Notes under the pieces: generated by a model
Told to the model about the DNA's origin: nothing
The model's database searches: none
What the model saw: only the letters and a program-made list of their open reading frames with translations
From: Nitrospirota bacterium
GTDB taxonomy: Bacteria > Nitrospirota > Nitrospiria > Nitrospirales > Nitrospiraceae
Assembly (NCBI GenBank): GCA_030684575.1
Contig: JAUXVD010000003.1
Span: 310,001 to 374,000 of the forward strand
Length of the DNA: 64,000 nt
Reading direction: 5' to 3'
Position numbers and translations under genes: made by a program
Shown: in pieces, positions 1 to 8,073 of the stretch
Layout: the number at the start of each line of letters is the position of its first letter
Numbering within the stretch: the first letter of the stretch is position 1

Positions 1-38
1 CCGGTCCGCAGGACGGTCCCTCAACAGCCGGAGGAATG

Positions 39-983
39 ATGAAGCAACAGGATCGATCTGTGAGTACGATTGTGCTGGCGACGGATTTTCTGAGACCGGC
101 CCAACGAGCCTTCGCGTATGCCATTGCGCTGGCGAAGGCGCTGCGCTGTCGCCTGGCGATCCTCCATGTCATCAAAGGGGTGGCGGATGCGCAATTGCCG
201 CACCCTCATGAAGGCTGCAATCTACAGTCGATGAAGACCGCGGCGCTCTTGGAATTAGGACGCCTCGTCCGTTTGGCACAGGACGCCGGAGTCCGAGCCG
301 AGCCGTTCCTGCGAGTGGGTCACCCGGCGACCTGTATTCGGGACAGGCTATTGGCCGAGCCTCTCTCGCTCATTGTCATGGGCACACATGGACGAACCGG
401 CTGGGACCGGCTGGAACTCGGGAGCACGGCAGAATCCGTGATCCGGGAGACGCCTTGCCCTGTGATGGCTGTTCGAGAACTGGTGGCCGGAGATGCAGTG
501 CGAGGGCCGACACATGTCCGGCTGAAGCGCATTCTTGTTGCCACGGACTTTTCCGTCTGTGCTCAAGCGGCTGTTCGCTACGCGGCGATGCTGGCCCGAC
601 AGCTTAAAAGCGAGCTGATGGTCCTCCATGTCGTCGAGGCCTTAGATCGGAGACCGGATTTCGGTCGCTCCGGTGCCAGGAATGCAGTCGAGATAAGTGT
701 GGGGCAGGCACGAAGCCAGCGTCGGTTAGACCGGGCCCTGTCCCTTCTGAAAACAGACGGCGTGAGGACTGAGGGGCGTTGCGTGACAGGCGTCCCGATC
801 GACATTATTTTAGCCATGGCTGGAGAATGGACTACCGATGCGATTGTTGTCGGGACGCAGGGGCGGCGCGGGCTGCGCCGACTGATGCTGGGTAGTTTGG
901 CTGAACAGGTGGTCAGACGCGCGGGCTGTCCGGTGCTCGTCGTGAATCCGTCGGCAGACATGTCCGGTTGTGAAAGGGATTGA
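39..983 (+). CDS. Tandem universal stress protein (two UspA domains)
   Basis: Cytoplasmic stress protein made of two UspA domains, roughly residues 8-150 and 158-308. Each keeps the ATP-binding pattern G-2x-G-9x-G(S/T): GTHG followed nine residues later by GST in the first, GTQG then GS in the second, so both copies should bind nucleotide. Two ATGs follow the GGAGG at 30-34; the second (39) has the better spacing, the first (36) is only one base away from it. A fragment of a further Usp gene lies just downstream. Function beyond nucleotide-dependent stress tolerance cannot be deduced. Confidence 0.9.
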   Translation: MKQQDRSVSTIVLATDFLRPAQRAFAYAIALAKALRCRLAILHVIKGVADAQLPHPHEGCNLQSMKTAALLELGRLVRLAQDAGVRAEPFLRVGHPATCIRDRLLAEPLSLIVMGTHGRTGWDRLELGSTAESVIRETPCPVMAVRELVAGDAVRGPTHVRLKRILVATDFSVCAQAAVRYAAMLARQLKSELMVLHVVEALDRRPDFGRSGARNAVEISVGQARSQRRLDRALSLLKTDGVRTEGRCVTGVPIDIILAMAGEWTTDAIVVGTQGRRGLRRLMLGSLAEQVVRRAGCPVLVVNPSADMSGCERD

Positions 984-1046
984 GTGGCGAAGTTTCGTGA
1001 GTCCACCCAGGTCATGATTTGCGTGACGAAGGAGCGCGGGGGGTAA

Positions 1047-1169
1047 TTGCTGGAGCAGATCAGTAAGGTCGTGACGCATCACGGCCTGCCGATCCATCCC
1101 GTGCTGAGTGCGAAGGTTGCACGGCATGCGCCGTGCTCGGTGCTCATGGTGAGACCAACTCGCCGCTGA
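1047..1169 (+). pseudogene. C-terminal remnant of a UspA gene
   Basis: A 40-codon stretch ending in ARHAPCSVLMVR, the typical last strand and helix of UspA proteins, followed by a TGA. The same frame is closed just upstream by a TAA (1044-1046) after VTKERGG. No start codon with a ribosome binding site is seen. It reads as the tail of a third Usp domain whose front part has been lost. Its end overlaps the ribosome binding region of the following antiporter gene. Confidence 0.6.
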
Positions 1170-1183
1170 AGGAGGAGGACAGG

Positions 1184-2212
1184 ATGGTTTGGTTTGAAGG
1201 GCTCGTGCCGTGGGCGATCTTTCTGTTGAGCGCGGCGGTGATCGTCTATGCCGGAGCAAAACTATCTCGCTATGGCGATCAGATCGCCACCCTCACCGGT
1301 CTGGGTGGGCTGTGGATTGGCGTCGTGCTGATGGCGGGAGCGACCTCGCTCCCGGAAATCTTCACCGACGTCAGCGCCGCATTGATGGACGCGCCGGATC
1401 TCGCCGCAGGCGATTTATTCGGCAGCAACATGGCCAATATGCTCATCCTGGGCATTATCGACCTCATGCATCGACAGAAACGTGTCTGGCAGCAGGCCGC
1501 GTTCGAGCATGCCTTGAGTGCCGGCTTAGCCATCTTTCTCACCGGGCTTGCCGCGTTTTTCGTCCTCTATGGATCGGACGTCAAACATGGCGGTGTTGCG
1601 CTCGGGAGCATGATCTTGCTGCTCTTCTACATCTTCGGCATGCGGCTGGTGTTCAGGCAGGAAAGCAGCAAGTGGCGGAAACAGGAACAGGAGAAAGTCG
1701 TGGAAGGGCAGAGAGCGGATGAGCGCACTCAACCGAACATGCGTGATGGCCTCAGGCAGGCTTCCTTTCGATTTGCCATGGCAGCGCTGGCGCTGCTCGT
1801 GGCGGCGCCGTTTCTAGCCGGTTCGGCCAGCGAGATCGCGAAGCAGTCCGGGGTGACGACGACCTTCATCGGCACCTCGCTCGTGGGCATTGCCACGTCT
1901 TTGCCGGAGCTGGTCACGGCGACGGCTGCGGTTCGGCTCGGGGCATTCGACCTTGCGGTGGGGAATTTGTTCGGGAGCAATGCCTTCAACATGGCGGCGT
2001 TCTTCTTCGTCGATGTGGCGTTTCAAGGCGGCCCCCTCTTCAATGTCGTCTCAGACGCCCACGCGATGACCGCTCTGTGGAGCATCCTCCTGATGAGCGC
2101 GGCCCTGATGGGTATCATCTATCGCGTCGAAGAGCGCTATCTGCTGATCGAACCGGATAGTTTCGCGATCATCCTGGGCTACTGCCTCGGCCTCTGGTTC
2201 CTGTTTCAATGA
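1184..2212 (+). CDS. Calcium/sodium antiporter family protein (CaCA)
   Basis: Inner-membrane cation exchanger of the Ca2+:cation antiporter superfamily, 342 residues, about ten membrane segments in two inverted halves. The two alpha-repeats are clear: GATSLPEIFTD followed by GDLFGSNMANM in the N half, and GIATSLPELVTA followed by GNLFGSNAFNM in the C half; their acidic residues (the Glu of SLPE) are the ion ligands in the family. A charged, Lys/Glu/Gln-rich cytoplasmic loop (about residues 165-195) joins the halves. The start at 1184 is chosen for the GGAGGAGG at 1170-1177; a longer upstream reading frame lacks any family sequence. The ion actually moved cannot be told from sequence. Confidence 0.9.
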   Translation: MVWFEGLVPWAIFLLSAAVIVYAGAKLSRYGDQIATLTGLGGLWIGVVLMAGATSLPEIFTDVSAALMDAPDLAAGDLFGSNMANMLILGIIDLMHRQKRVWQQAAFEHALSAGLAIFLTGLAAFFVLYGSDVKHGGVALGSMILLLFYIFGMRLVFRQESSKWRKQEQEKVVEGQRADERTQPNMRDGLRQASFRFAMAALALLVAAPFLAGSASEIAKQSGVTTTFIGTSLVGIATSLPELVTATAAVRLGAFDLAVGNLFGSNAFNMAAFFFVDVAFQGGPLFNVVSDAHAMTALWSILLMSAALMGIIYRVEERYLLIEPDSFAIILGYCLGLWFLFQ

Positions 2213-2302
2213 AGAAGACGGGGGTGATGCTCATGGCAGCCGTGACAAGACCGTGAGTCAGGTAGGACTCGGGATTTACGGCCTGACGGATGAGATGTTC
2301 AA

Positions 2303-3145
2303 TCAGCGAGGATGTTGAACGAGAGGGACATACATGGTTTCGAGTATGCCTTGCCCTGCTGGGGAGCGCGCAAAGTCAACGAATGCCCGTGCCAGTGCGG
2401 TTGCCTCTTTTCTCATCAGAAGGACGACGGGCCGTTTGAGGCGGTATTGTCCGGACTCCACGGTCGGTGTTCCCGGTTCGACACCGTCGATGAGGAGCGC
2501 GCGCACGGACATGCCGTAGGTGACGGCGTCCTGCGCCTCTTTTAGTGACAGATAGCCCACGGCATCCAGTTTTCCCGACACGCGACTCAAGACTTGTTGA
2601 TTTGATCTGATGTGCTCAGCGTTTTTGGGGGATCTGCCGACGATTCCGAGCGACTGTTCGAATCCATCGGTCATGTTTTGATCGTCCGGGCGGAGCACCA
2701 GATGAACAGGCCCCCCAGCCCTTTTGTCCAGATTTGACCAGTCTCTGACCGTACCGGAGAACAGGGAGGCGACCTGTTGTATCGTCACCTCCTTTATCGG
2801 ATTTGAGAAGTTGACGATCACGGCCAACCCATCCCAGGCAACCGTCGTCGCCACGAGATCTGGCTCCTCCTGGCCGACGACACCTATATCGACCTCGTTC
2901 GAAGTCACGAGGTCTCCAATGCGGAAGTTCCGGTTCCACTTGATATCCACCACTGTGCCGAGATGGGCCCTCTCGAAAGCTCGGGCCAGCTCCTCCATCA
3001 CCGGGCGTTCAGGCCCTCGGCCGGCCATGACCAGACTTCCCAGAAGTTCTTCTGCCAGAGCTGCCGAGGCGATGAGCGTAGAACTCAGGAGGATCGCCCA
3101 ACATACCAAGAACCATTGAGGCCTATGTCGTATGGGCCGAGCCAT
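2303..3145 (-). CDS. PstS-like phosphate/anion binding protein
   Basis: Secreted solute-binding protein of the PstS/PBP type II family, 280 residues. One hydrophobic signal segment (FLVCWAILLSSTLIASAALA) is followed by GSLVMAGRGPERPVMEELARAF, the usual opening strand-helix, then VDIGVVGQEEPD and a central IKEVTIQQVASLFSGTVRDWSNL, which matches the 'IFxGxxxxW' region of PstS-like proteins. The start at 3145 (MARPIRHRP) is preferred because the frame upstream of it is Asp/Ser-rich and lacks a signal. No PstCAB permease is nearby. It is the first of three PstS-like proteins in this window. Ligand is inferred, not shown. Convergent with the antiporter gene. Confidence 0.75.
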   Translation of the reverse strand: MARPIRHRPQWFLVCWAILLSSTLIASAALAEELLGSLVMAGRGPERPVMEELARAFERAHLGTVVDIKWNRNFRIGDLVTSNEVDIGVVGQEEPDLVATTVAWDGLAVIVNFSNPIKEVTIQQVASLFSGTVRDWSNLDKRAGGPVHLVLRPDDQNMTDGFEQSLGIVGRSPKNAEHIRSNQQVLSRVSGKLDAVGYLSLKEAQDAVTYGMSVRALLIDGVEPGTPTVESGQYRLKRPVVLLMRKEATALARAFVDFARSPAGQGILETMYVPLVQHPR

Positions 3146-3711
3146 CTCGTCCCGCGCTAGATCTGTCACGATGCCGCTCCCATTTTCATCTCCATGATCT
3201 TCTGGATCCCTGCTTTCTCTGTTGTCATGGTCGGAATTGAAGAGGGCTGAACATTGCGAGGTGGCGTCGCCACTATGTCGGTCGCCCATCGAGGCCGTGA
3301 TAGGCCTCGGTATCCCCATGGAGTTCAGGCCGCCGCTTTCCTGCGATTGGAATGTGTCTGGCTATGTCTTGGCCTGCTCGGGAAGCTCGACAGACAATAA
3401 TCTATTTTCACAGGTCGCTGTGACCTTGTCCAGATCCAGATAGTCAGGAAGCTCGATCAGCGAGACAGGGTGTCGTATGCGATCTCACGAATAGAATAGT
3501 CGGCCTCAGTGTTTCCCTCCTTCAGGACGGCGGATGGATGCCTGTGCTGAGCCAAGAGACTCCGGAAGCACCGCCTAGTAGATTTTCATGTTCGAACTAG
3601 CAGGAGCCCTAGTTGGGAGACTGCCAGTCATGGAGTAGGGTATTGAAGGGTTTCGGTCAAAGCACCACCGAATATCTATTCCCTTTTCAAATTTCAACAG
3701 GAGGTGACGCG
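3146..3711. other. Intergenic region between divergent genes
   Basis: About 570 bases with no convincing gene. It must hold the promoters of the PstS-like gene (minus) and of the small secreted protein (plus). A short inverted repeat CACAG-GTCG-CTGTG lies at 3409-3422. Unlike most promoters in this window I see no clear 11-bp TTAAC repeat here. Confidence 0.5.
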
Positions 3712-4038
3712 ATGAAACGATCTTTAGTTCTACAATCCGTACTCGCGAGTGTGCTGGGCGTAGTATTCGCTGCCTCATTCGCATTCGCCAATCCTGCCAC
3801 GCTGCCGACCCATCCTGGGTATCCCATGGGTAAGGCCGTGGATCCTGTGCGCGGGCAGTCCCTCGCGAACGATGCTGGCAGAGTCAATGCGGTCGGCGAC
3901 GAGGCCTTACTCGAATCGCAGGGCTTCGGTGACGATATCTACAAGCAGGACATGTCGAATAAGGCAATGAAGAAGCAGGCTAGGGAGAAGCCTGCCGCGA
4001 AAAAAGAAGTCTCCAAAACGGATTCCGACGCGAAGTAA
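3712..4038 (+). CDS. Small secreted Lys-rich protein
   Basis: A 108-residue protein of unknown function. Residues 1-26 form a classical Sec signal peptide (positive start, VLASVLGVVFAASFAFA, then cleavage before NPATLP). The mature part starts with a Pro/His-rich segment (PTHPGYPMGKAVDP) and ends in a strongly charged Lys/Ala/Asp-rich tail (KKQAREKPAAKKEVSK) with no cysteine. The start is set by AGGAGGTGA at 3699-3707, an excellent ribosome binding site; upstream codons in the same frame are not coding. Likely periplasmic. No family recognised. Confidence 0.7.
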   Translation: MKRSLVLQSVLASVLGVVFAASFAFANPATLPTHPGYPMGKAVDPVRGQSLANDAGRVNAVGDEALLESQGFGDDIYKQDMSNKAMKKQAREKPAAKKEVSKTDSDAK

Positions 4039-4664
4039 GGAGTCATCATAACGGCACAAAGGGCGACATTGGGGTTGTGGAGGGAAGACTCAGCCTGGCG
4101 CGGTCGCCTATACCGAGATGATGATGGTATGTGCGACCGTCGCTGAAACATGACCGGAATGGTCACACCGATCAGCGCCAAGAGAACACCGATGGCAATT
4201 CTTTTAGCGCGCGGTGGAGCTGTTAGGGGAGGTCACCCATTCCTCGCCGCGGATGTACCCCATTGCGATAAAGGATCCGGACCAGAGCTACGGGCCCGTG
4301 TAGGCTAAAGCCGCAAAGAAGGTTTCATTCAGGAATGAGTAGGCCAAAGATACCGAGATCGCATATTCACGGATCCATGCAATCTCCATCTCCAGGGGAT
4401 CTTACTCCATTCCAATCGCGCGTCATGCACTAGCCCTCCTTTTATGCAGGGTGGCGGCTGGCTTCGGAAGCGAAGCAACTCTGGAAGGCGTTTCTGCTGG
4501 TTCAAGCCGAGGCAAAACTCCCAAGCAAAGCAGAACTATATTGAACGCGCCGCAACAACCCGGATTGAAATGCGTCAAAAGCCACGCCAGATGCTTGCAA
4601 TAGTCTCGATCCGAGGATAGGATCCGGAAGTGTGCGTCTTCGGAATGGGGAGTAGGTCAACAAC
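4039..4664. other. Non-coding stretch
   Basis: About 620 bases after the small secreted protein gene. I see no reading frame with a ribosome binding site and no recognisable RNA. It leads into the inverted-repeat cluster that starts at 4665. Confidence 0.4.
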
Positions 4665-4850
4665 TTTACTTCCAAAGGGTAAATAGATTTACTTCCACGG
4701 ACATGTCCGTGGAAGTAAAAGTCTTTACATCACCTCCTACACAAGTCCCTGTAATTCCTACAGTCTGCTCCCGTCAATATAGTGCTATCTTGGATCAGAT
4801 CGCGAAGTAAATGTATTGACAGCGGCGCGGTCGGAAGTAAATCTGTTTAC
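4665..4850. repeat. Cluster of TTTACTTCC / GTAAA-N4-TTTAC repeats
   Basis: The nonamer TTTACTTCC occurs at 4665-4673 and 4688-4696 and its complement GGAAGTAAA at 4711-4719 and 4833-4841, with a near copy (CGAAGTAAA) at 4803-4811. Four 14-bp inverted repeats of the form GTAAA-N4-TTTAC sit at 4679-4692, 4715-4728, 4807-4820 (one mismatch) and 4837-4850. Such a set of dyads is what a dimeric DNA-binding protein or a recombinase would use. No gene for such a protein is directly adjacent on the left; two small minus-strand genes lie to the right. Confidence 0.7.
4688..4719. repeat. 32-bp perfect palindrome
   Basis: Sixteen bases (TTTACTTCCACGGACA) are followed with no loop by their exact reverse complement. 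The outer nine bases are the TTTACTTCC unit of the surrounding cluster. It could be an operator, a cruciform-forming recombination site or the junction of two transposon ends; sequence alone does not decide. Confidence 0.8.
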
Positions 4851-4910
4851 TCAGGCGCGGAATCAATACAGTGTTTAGAATTGAGGCCGATCGACTACAT
4901 GGCGTGCTGG

Positions 4911-5117
4911 CTACTGTTTGCTCCGGTGGTGGTTGGTGATCCCGTTGCCATGATGTGTATTCTGCTGCTTAAGAGGAATAATGGCAGTCGGCGGCGATGG
5001 GCGAAAGGTCTCAGGAAGTTTCCTGAAAATCCATCTGACGGTTCGCGCGGCCAGTATTCCCCCGACGGCGCAGCCTATCAGTCCGACCACAAGCAAGCTG
5101 GGCGAGAGGGAGGACAT
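4911..5117 (-). CDS. Small membrane protein, unknown function
   Basis: A 68-residue protein. Residues 6-27 (PSLLVVGLIGCAVGGILAAR) make one membrane helix, followed by a basic amphipathic stretch (TVRWIFRKLPETFRPSP) and a polar His/Gln-rich tail. The start is supported by an excellent GGAGGTG five bases before the ATG (5122-5128 on the plus strand). It follows the 89-residue gene on the same strand by 54 bases, so the two may be co-transcribed. Its 3' end is close to the palindrome cluster. No family recognised. Confidence 0.6.
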   Translation of the reverse strand: MSSLSPSLLVVGLIGCAVGGILAARTVRWIFRKLPETFRPSPPTAIIPLKQQNTHHGNGITNHHRSKQ

Positions 5118-5171
5118 CGGGCACCTCCAAGTGATCGGATCGCATGAGATCCGTGTCGTCAGGTCTGCAGG

Positions 5172-5441
5172 CTACTGGTTCCGGCGACCGAGCATGATTC
5201 GATATCGCTGCAGACGAAAATACAGTCGAGTCATCACGAGATCAAACTTTCGTCTCCAGTCATGCTCCGAAGGATCAGGCTCCGCATCGCGAGCCAAGAG
5301 TTCGTCGAAAATCAGGACTTGAAGCTGTTCAGGACATGTCACGAAGTCGTCCGTGAAAAACTTCGTCACGGCCTCAGGATCGGCCCCATCGACTCCAAAC
5401 CTGGCGGCGATCTCCTCATACACATGCATGGGCGTTGGCAT
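5172..5441 (-). CDS. Hypothetical protein, 89 residues
   Basis: Small soluble protein without signal or membrane segment. The composition is coding-like: an acidic N half (EEIAARFGVDGADPEAVTKFF) and a basic helical C half ending in RLYFRLQRYRIMLGRR. No strong ribosome binding site precedes either possible start (MPTP or MHVY), so the exact start is uncertain. Upstream of the small membrane protein gene on the same strand. Function unknown. Confidence 0.5.
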   Translation of the reverse strand: MPTPMHVYEEIAARFGVDGADPEAVTKFFTDDFVTCPEQLQVLIFDELLARDAEPDPSEHDWRRKFDLVMTRLYFRLQRYRIMLGRRNQ

Positions 5442-5470
5442 AGTGCGGTCTTCAGAGCCTGCAATCGAAA

Positions 5471-5680
5471 CTAGAGTGAGGTCGGAGCGTCTTCTCCTCG
5501 AAAGGCCTGTATCTCGATCATGATGGCCCGATTTTTCGCCAGGGCTGCATCATGCTGACACGGTAATCGCATCCCTCTCTCAAGCGTACCGCCAAACGCC
5601 TTCGCCAGGCGAATCGCCACATCCCACGACAGATCTGCATTTTCGTTCACCAGGCGATTATGTTGCTTCCGGCGGTTCAT
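5471..5680 (-). pseudogene. HigA-type antitoxin remnant
   Basis: About 69 codons matching the C-terminal half of the HigA/XRE antitoxin family: RLVNENADLSWDVAIRLAKAFGG corresponds to the recognition helix region that in intact HigA reads like 'LVNGK..ISPEMALRLAKAFGGSPE'. The first helices of the HTH are missing and the sequence after FGG deviates (LERGMRLPCQHD instead of a WLxLQxxYDL pattern). No HigB toxin is beside it. A broken toxin-antitoxin locus is the simplest reading. Confidence 0.55.
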
Positions 5681-5961
5681 CTTTGACAGTCCCTTAAGCC
5701 GTGCGCCGCTAGAATTCTCTTGGGGTCGAGTGTGACAGGGGCCTTGTGTTCGGGAGTCGTGGCACGGACAAGCGGTCAAATTCACATATCGCGCCCTGAT
5801 CCATCACGGGCTGTCTTTCCTTTCTCAGCTTATTCATCGAGAGATCCGCTTCTTCTCGTATCGGTCAATCGCCCGCTGCAAGTACTGCCCCGTTCGTTAC
5901 CAGACCACTCTCTCTGTCACGACAAATGGCATCAGCTTGTCACCCGTTGCCCCCTGCTCAA

Positions 5962-6141
5962 TTAATAGTCGAAACGCAACTGAGCCTCATCATCTGCCGG
6001 CCGTAGATTGTAGCGACGCATGAGCTCGTGGATCTCTGGGAGCATCTGCGCCTTCTCCTCTGGTGAGAGCGGCTTAGAGGAAAGGCGAATATTGATAATA
6101 GCTGGAGAGATGCTCGTGGCGCATAGCTCTTCCCTCGTCAT
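5962..6141 (-). CDS. 59-residue protein coupled to antitoxin-like gene
   Basis: A short gene whose ATG overlaps the stop of the upstream gene in the ATGA arrangement (6138-6141), which points to translational coupling. The protein is 59 residues, without signal peptide: an N part with ATSISPAIINIRLSS and a helical acidic C part, SPEEKAQMLPEIHELMRRYN, ending in QLRFDY. No known family comes to mind. With the RHH-type gene before it, it could be a small partner (toxin, antitoxin or adaptor). Confidence 0.55.
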   Translation of the reverse strand: MTREELCATSISPAIINIRLSSKPLSPEEKAQMLPEIHELMRRYNLRPADDEAQLRFDY

Positions 6142-6638
6142 CGTGACGATCCTTCGTGGCGTGGCACGGCATGTGTCCTTCGTTTGAGGAGAGTTTCGAC
6201 ACGCGTGAATCCCGACGCACCGGTCAAAAGGCTGAAGGGGGTGCGCTGACCCAGCGCCTTCTGTGGGCGTTGCAACCAGGCATAGGCCTTGTCGGCCGAC
6301 CCGAACGCGTCCAAGGCCAAGAGTCCGACGGCCGCCGTGTCTACTCGATCCAGCGCCGCCATCCGGCGTTCACTGGCCTTCACGCGCGCGAGGGTGCGAT
6401 CAATCTGGGCATTGGTCTTCTTGAGTTTCGCTTGCAGGGTCGTGAGATCAGGGAGACCCTTCGGGGCGTTGTCTTTCAGCACTGTGAGGAACGCGGCTTC
6501 GATCTGCTTGGAACCGGCCAGGTACTGTGTGATCGCCCGTTGGATTTCGCTGGCTATCGAGCCTTTCTCGGCACGAGTGATGTTCCGCTTCAACGCCAGA
6601 TGCTGTTTCGCTGTGATGGAGATGCGCAGTATCGGCAT
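6138..6638 (-). CDS. RHH / DUF2384-like antitoxin-type protein
   Basis: A 166-residue protein in three parts. Residues 1-42 (MPILRISITAKQH...EIQRAITQYLAG) look like a ribbon-helix-helix DNA-binding arm. Residues 50-95 form a Lys/Arg-rich coiled coil (LTTLQAKLKKTNAQIDRTLARVK). Residues 100-160 (VGLLALDAFGSADKAYAWL, then RPQKALGQRTPFSLL) match the toxin-binding DUF2384/MbcA-ParS domain, whose typical core is 'A..W...P..AL.G..P..LL'. GAGGAG stands seven bases before the start. No RES-domain toxin, the usual partner, is seen; instead an overlapping 59-codon gene follows. Function as antitoxin or autoregulator is inferred. Confidence 0.6.
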   Translation of the reverse strand: MPILRISITAKQHLALKRNITRAEKGSIASEIQRAITQYLAGSKQIEAAFLTVLKDNAPKGLPDLTTLQAKLKKTNAQIDRTLARVKASERRMAALDRVDTAAVGLLALDAFGSADKAYAWLQRPQKALGQRTPFSLLTGASGFTRVETLLKRRTHAVPRHEGSSR

Positions 6639-8073
6639 GTGGAGCTCCTCTCGCCATTACCGAGGACTGTTAACCCATGCGCACGTCTGGATGGGCAGAC
6701 CTCGTGCCTCTCTGTTGAACGACCATGTGTCACGAAATCGATCGCGACACTCATTCCTTGTCTAATCCCCTTCATCGGGTCCTCCCTCAGACAGATAACC
6801 TCTTCACGCGACGCTCGAGCCCCTCGGGCAGTCCTGTAGGTTGGGAACAGACTGGATCGAAGATCTTCTGCTGCTGAGTGAGCAGGGGGGTTGCATGGAT
6901 TCAAAGAACTGCTGCATCGCGTGGTCATCGGTCTGGTCGATGTGCCCATAGCTTGGCCGCTACGTCCGGGAATAGGTTATTCTTTCTGGTCATCAGTGGT
7001 GCGCCTTATATATACGTCTCATGCCGTTGCGGGCGGGCATCCTCTGTCACCATTCCAGCGATGGAATAACAGGATTTTCAACAACTCTGCCTACCAGGCG
7101 TGTTCCTTCGTGAAGAACATATAGTCGCCGTGTTCATCTTCTATCCACGCCTCCGATACTTGCGGCTCTAAATTATCCTATGCCCGCCTAAACAATCTAG
7201 GTGGGTCCGCCAGTATTTTTACTCCTTACTGTCAACCACGCGCTGTTCTCATTTTATGGACTGTGCGCTGCCTGATTGTTCTCTCTGTGTTGAACGACAG
7301 TCAGACGGAAAAGAAGATCACGGCGGGAATCTTGACAAACCCAGGAGTGCCCACATTTCTACATGAAGGCTCGTCGAAGGGTTCAGAGATAGTGGTGAGA
7401 ATGAACCTCAATACAAGACCGGCACGAGATGAAAATCGGTCTACCAGAGGCGCAGGAACCCAAGGCAATCTCTTACGTGACATTTACCGAGGCAAGGTTT
7501 CGTGACAAATCCTCGCGGAGGAAGCTTCAAAGAGGTTTTGTAAAACTCTCGATCACCTGGTGAAGCTGTTGGATGAGGAACCCATGGTCAAAGGTTGAGG
7601 TTCGGTGCGATGCCCAGTGGTATCCCCATAAACACCACTGAGTGATCGCCTGTTCACTCGTAGGGGCAAAAATGCTAACAATGCGTCCAGGGACAGGAAA
7701 CGGAATGAACCTGAATTCGACAATGTATTGAAATAGATGTGGCACCAATGGCCAGGATGGAACTATCGGCGTCAGTCTTTTTAGAACGTAACCTTTCTTT
7801 GTAGAGATCAGAAAAGGTTTGCAGTTTGCCCCTACGGTGAGCAGAGGCAATTAAATGGACAACCAGCTACTTCTAATTTATCGAGCTGAGGTGACCACAT
7901 CCTGGACAATAGACCACTTACTGCTTGCGATCCAAGCAAGGTCCGTCAGTTAGGCTATTTGTGGCCAAGATTTAGGTTTTGGCTCAGGTTGAATCGAGCC
8001 TGTTGAGTTTAACTTTATTGAAAATGATAGGGGTCGAGTCAGGAGTAGGTGAGATCGAGATGAAAGTCCCCTT
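6639..8073. other. Gene-poor 1.4-kb region
   Basis: No convincing gene. The AT content is higher than in the flanks and reading frames are short. One minus-strand frame (7527-7850, about 107 codons) has an ordered composition but no ribosome binding site or family match that I trust; it may be a decayed gene. With the HigA fragment and the palindrome cluster this marks a degraded accessory segment. Confidence 0.5.

Noticed and set aside
2303-3319. Longer N terminus (start at 3319) for the first PstS-like protein
   Set aside because: The added 58 residues are Asp/Ser/Glu-rich and would place the signal peptide internally.
3409-3422. CRP/FNR-like site
   Set aside because: The dyad is CACAG-N4-CTGTG, the inverse order of a TGTGA-N6-TCACA site, and it is short.
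4782-5147. Plus-strand frame of 121 codons
   Set aside because: It runs through the repeat cluster and opposite a minus-strand gene with a far better ribosome binding site and a clear membrane helix.
6156-6839. Long plus-strand frame opposite the antitoxin-like gene
   Set aside because: Arg/Cys-rich composition of a shadow frame; no ribosome binding site; the minus-strand gene has domain structure and coupling.
7527-7850. Minus-strand frame of 107 codons, first thought to be the end of a Rieske-type oxygenase
   Set aside because: Likeness too vague, no metal-binding motif, no ribosome binding site; kept only as a possible decayed gene in the region entry.
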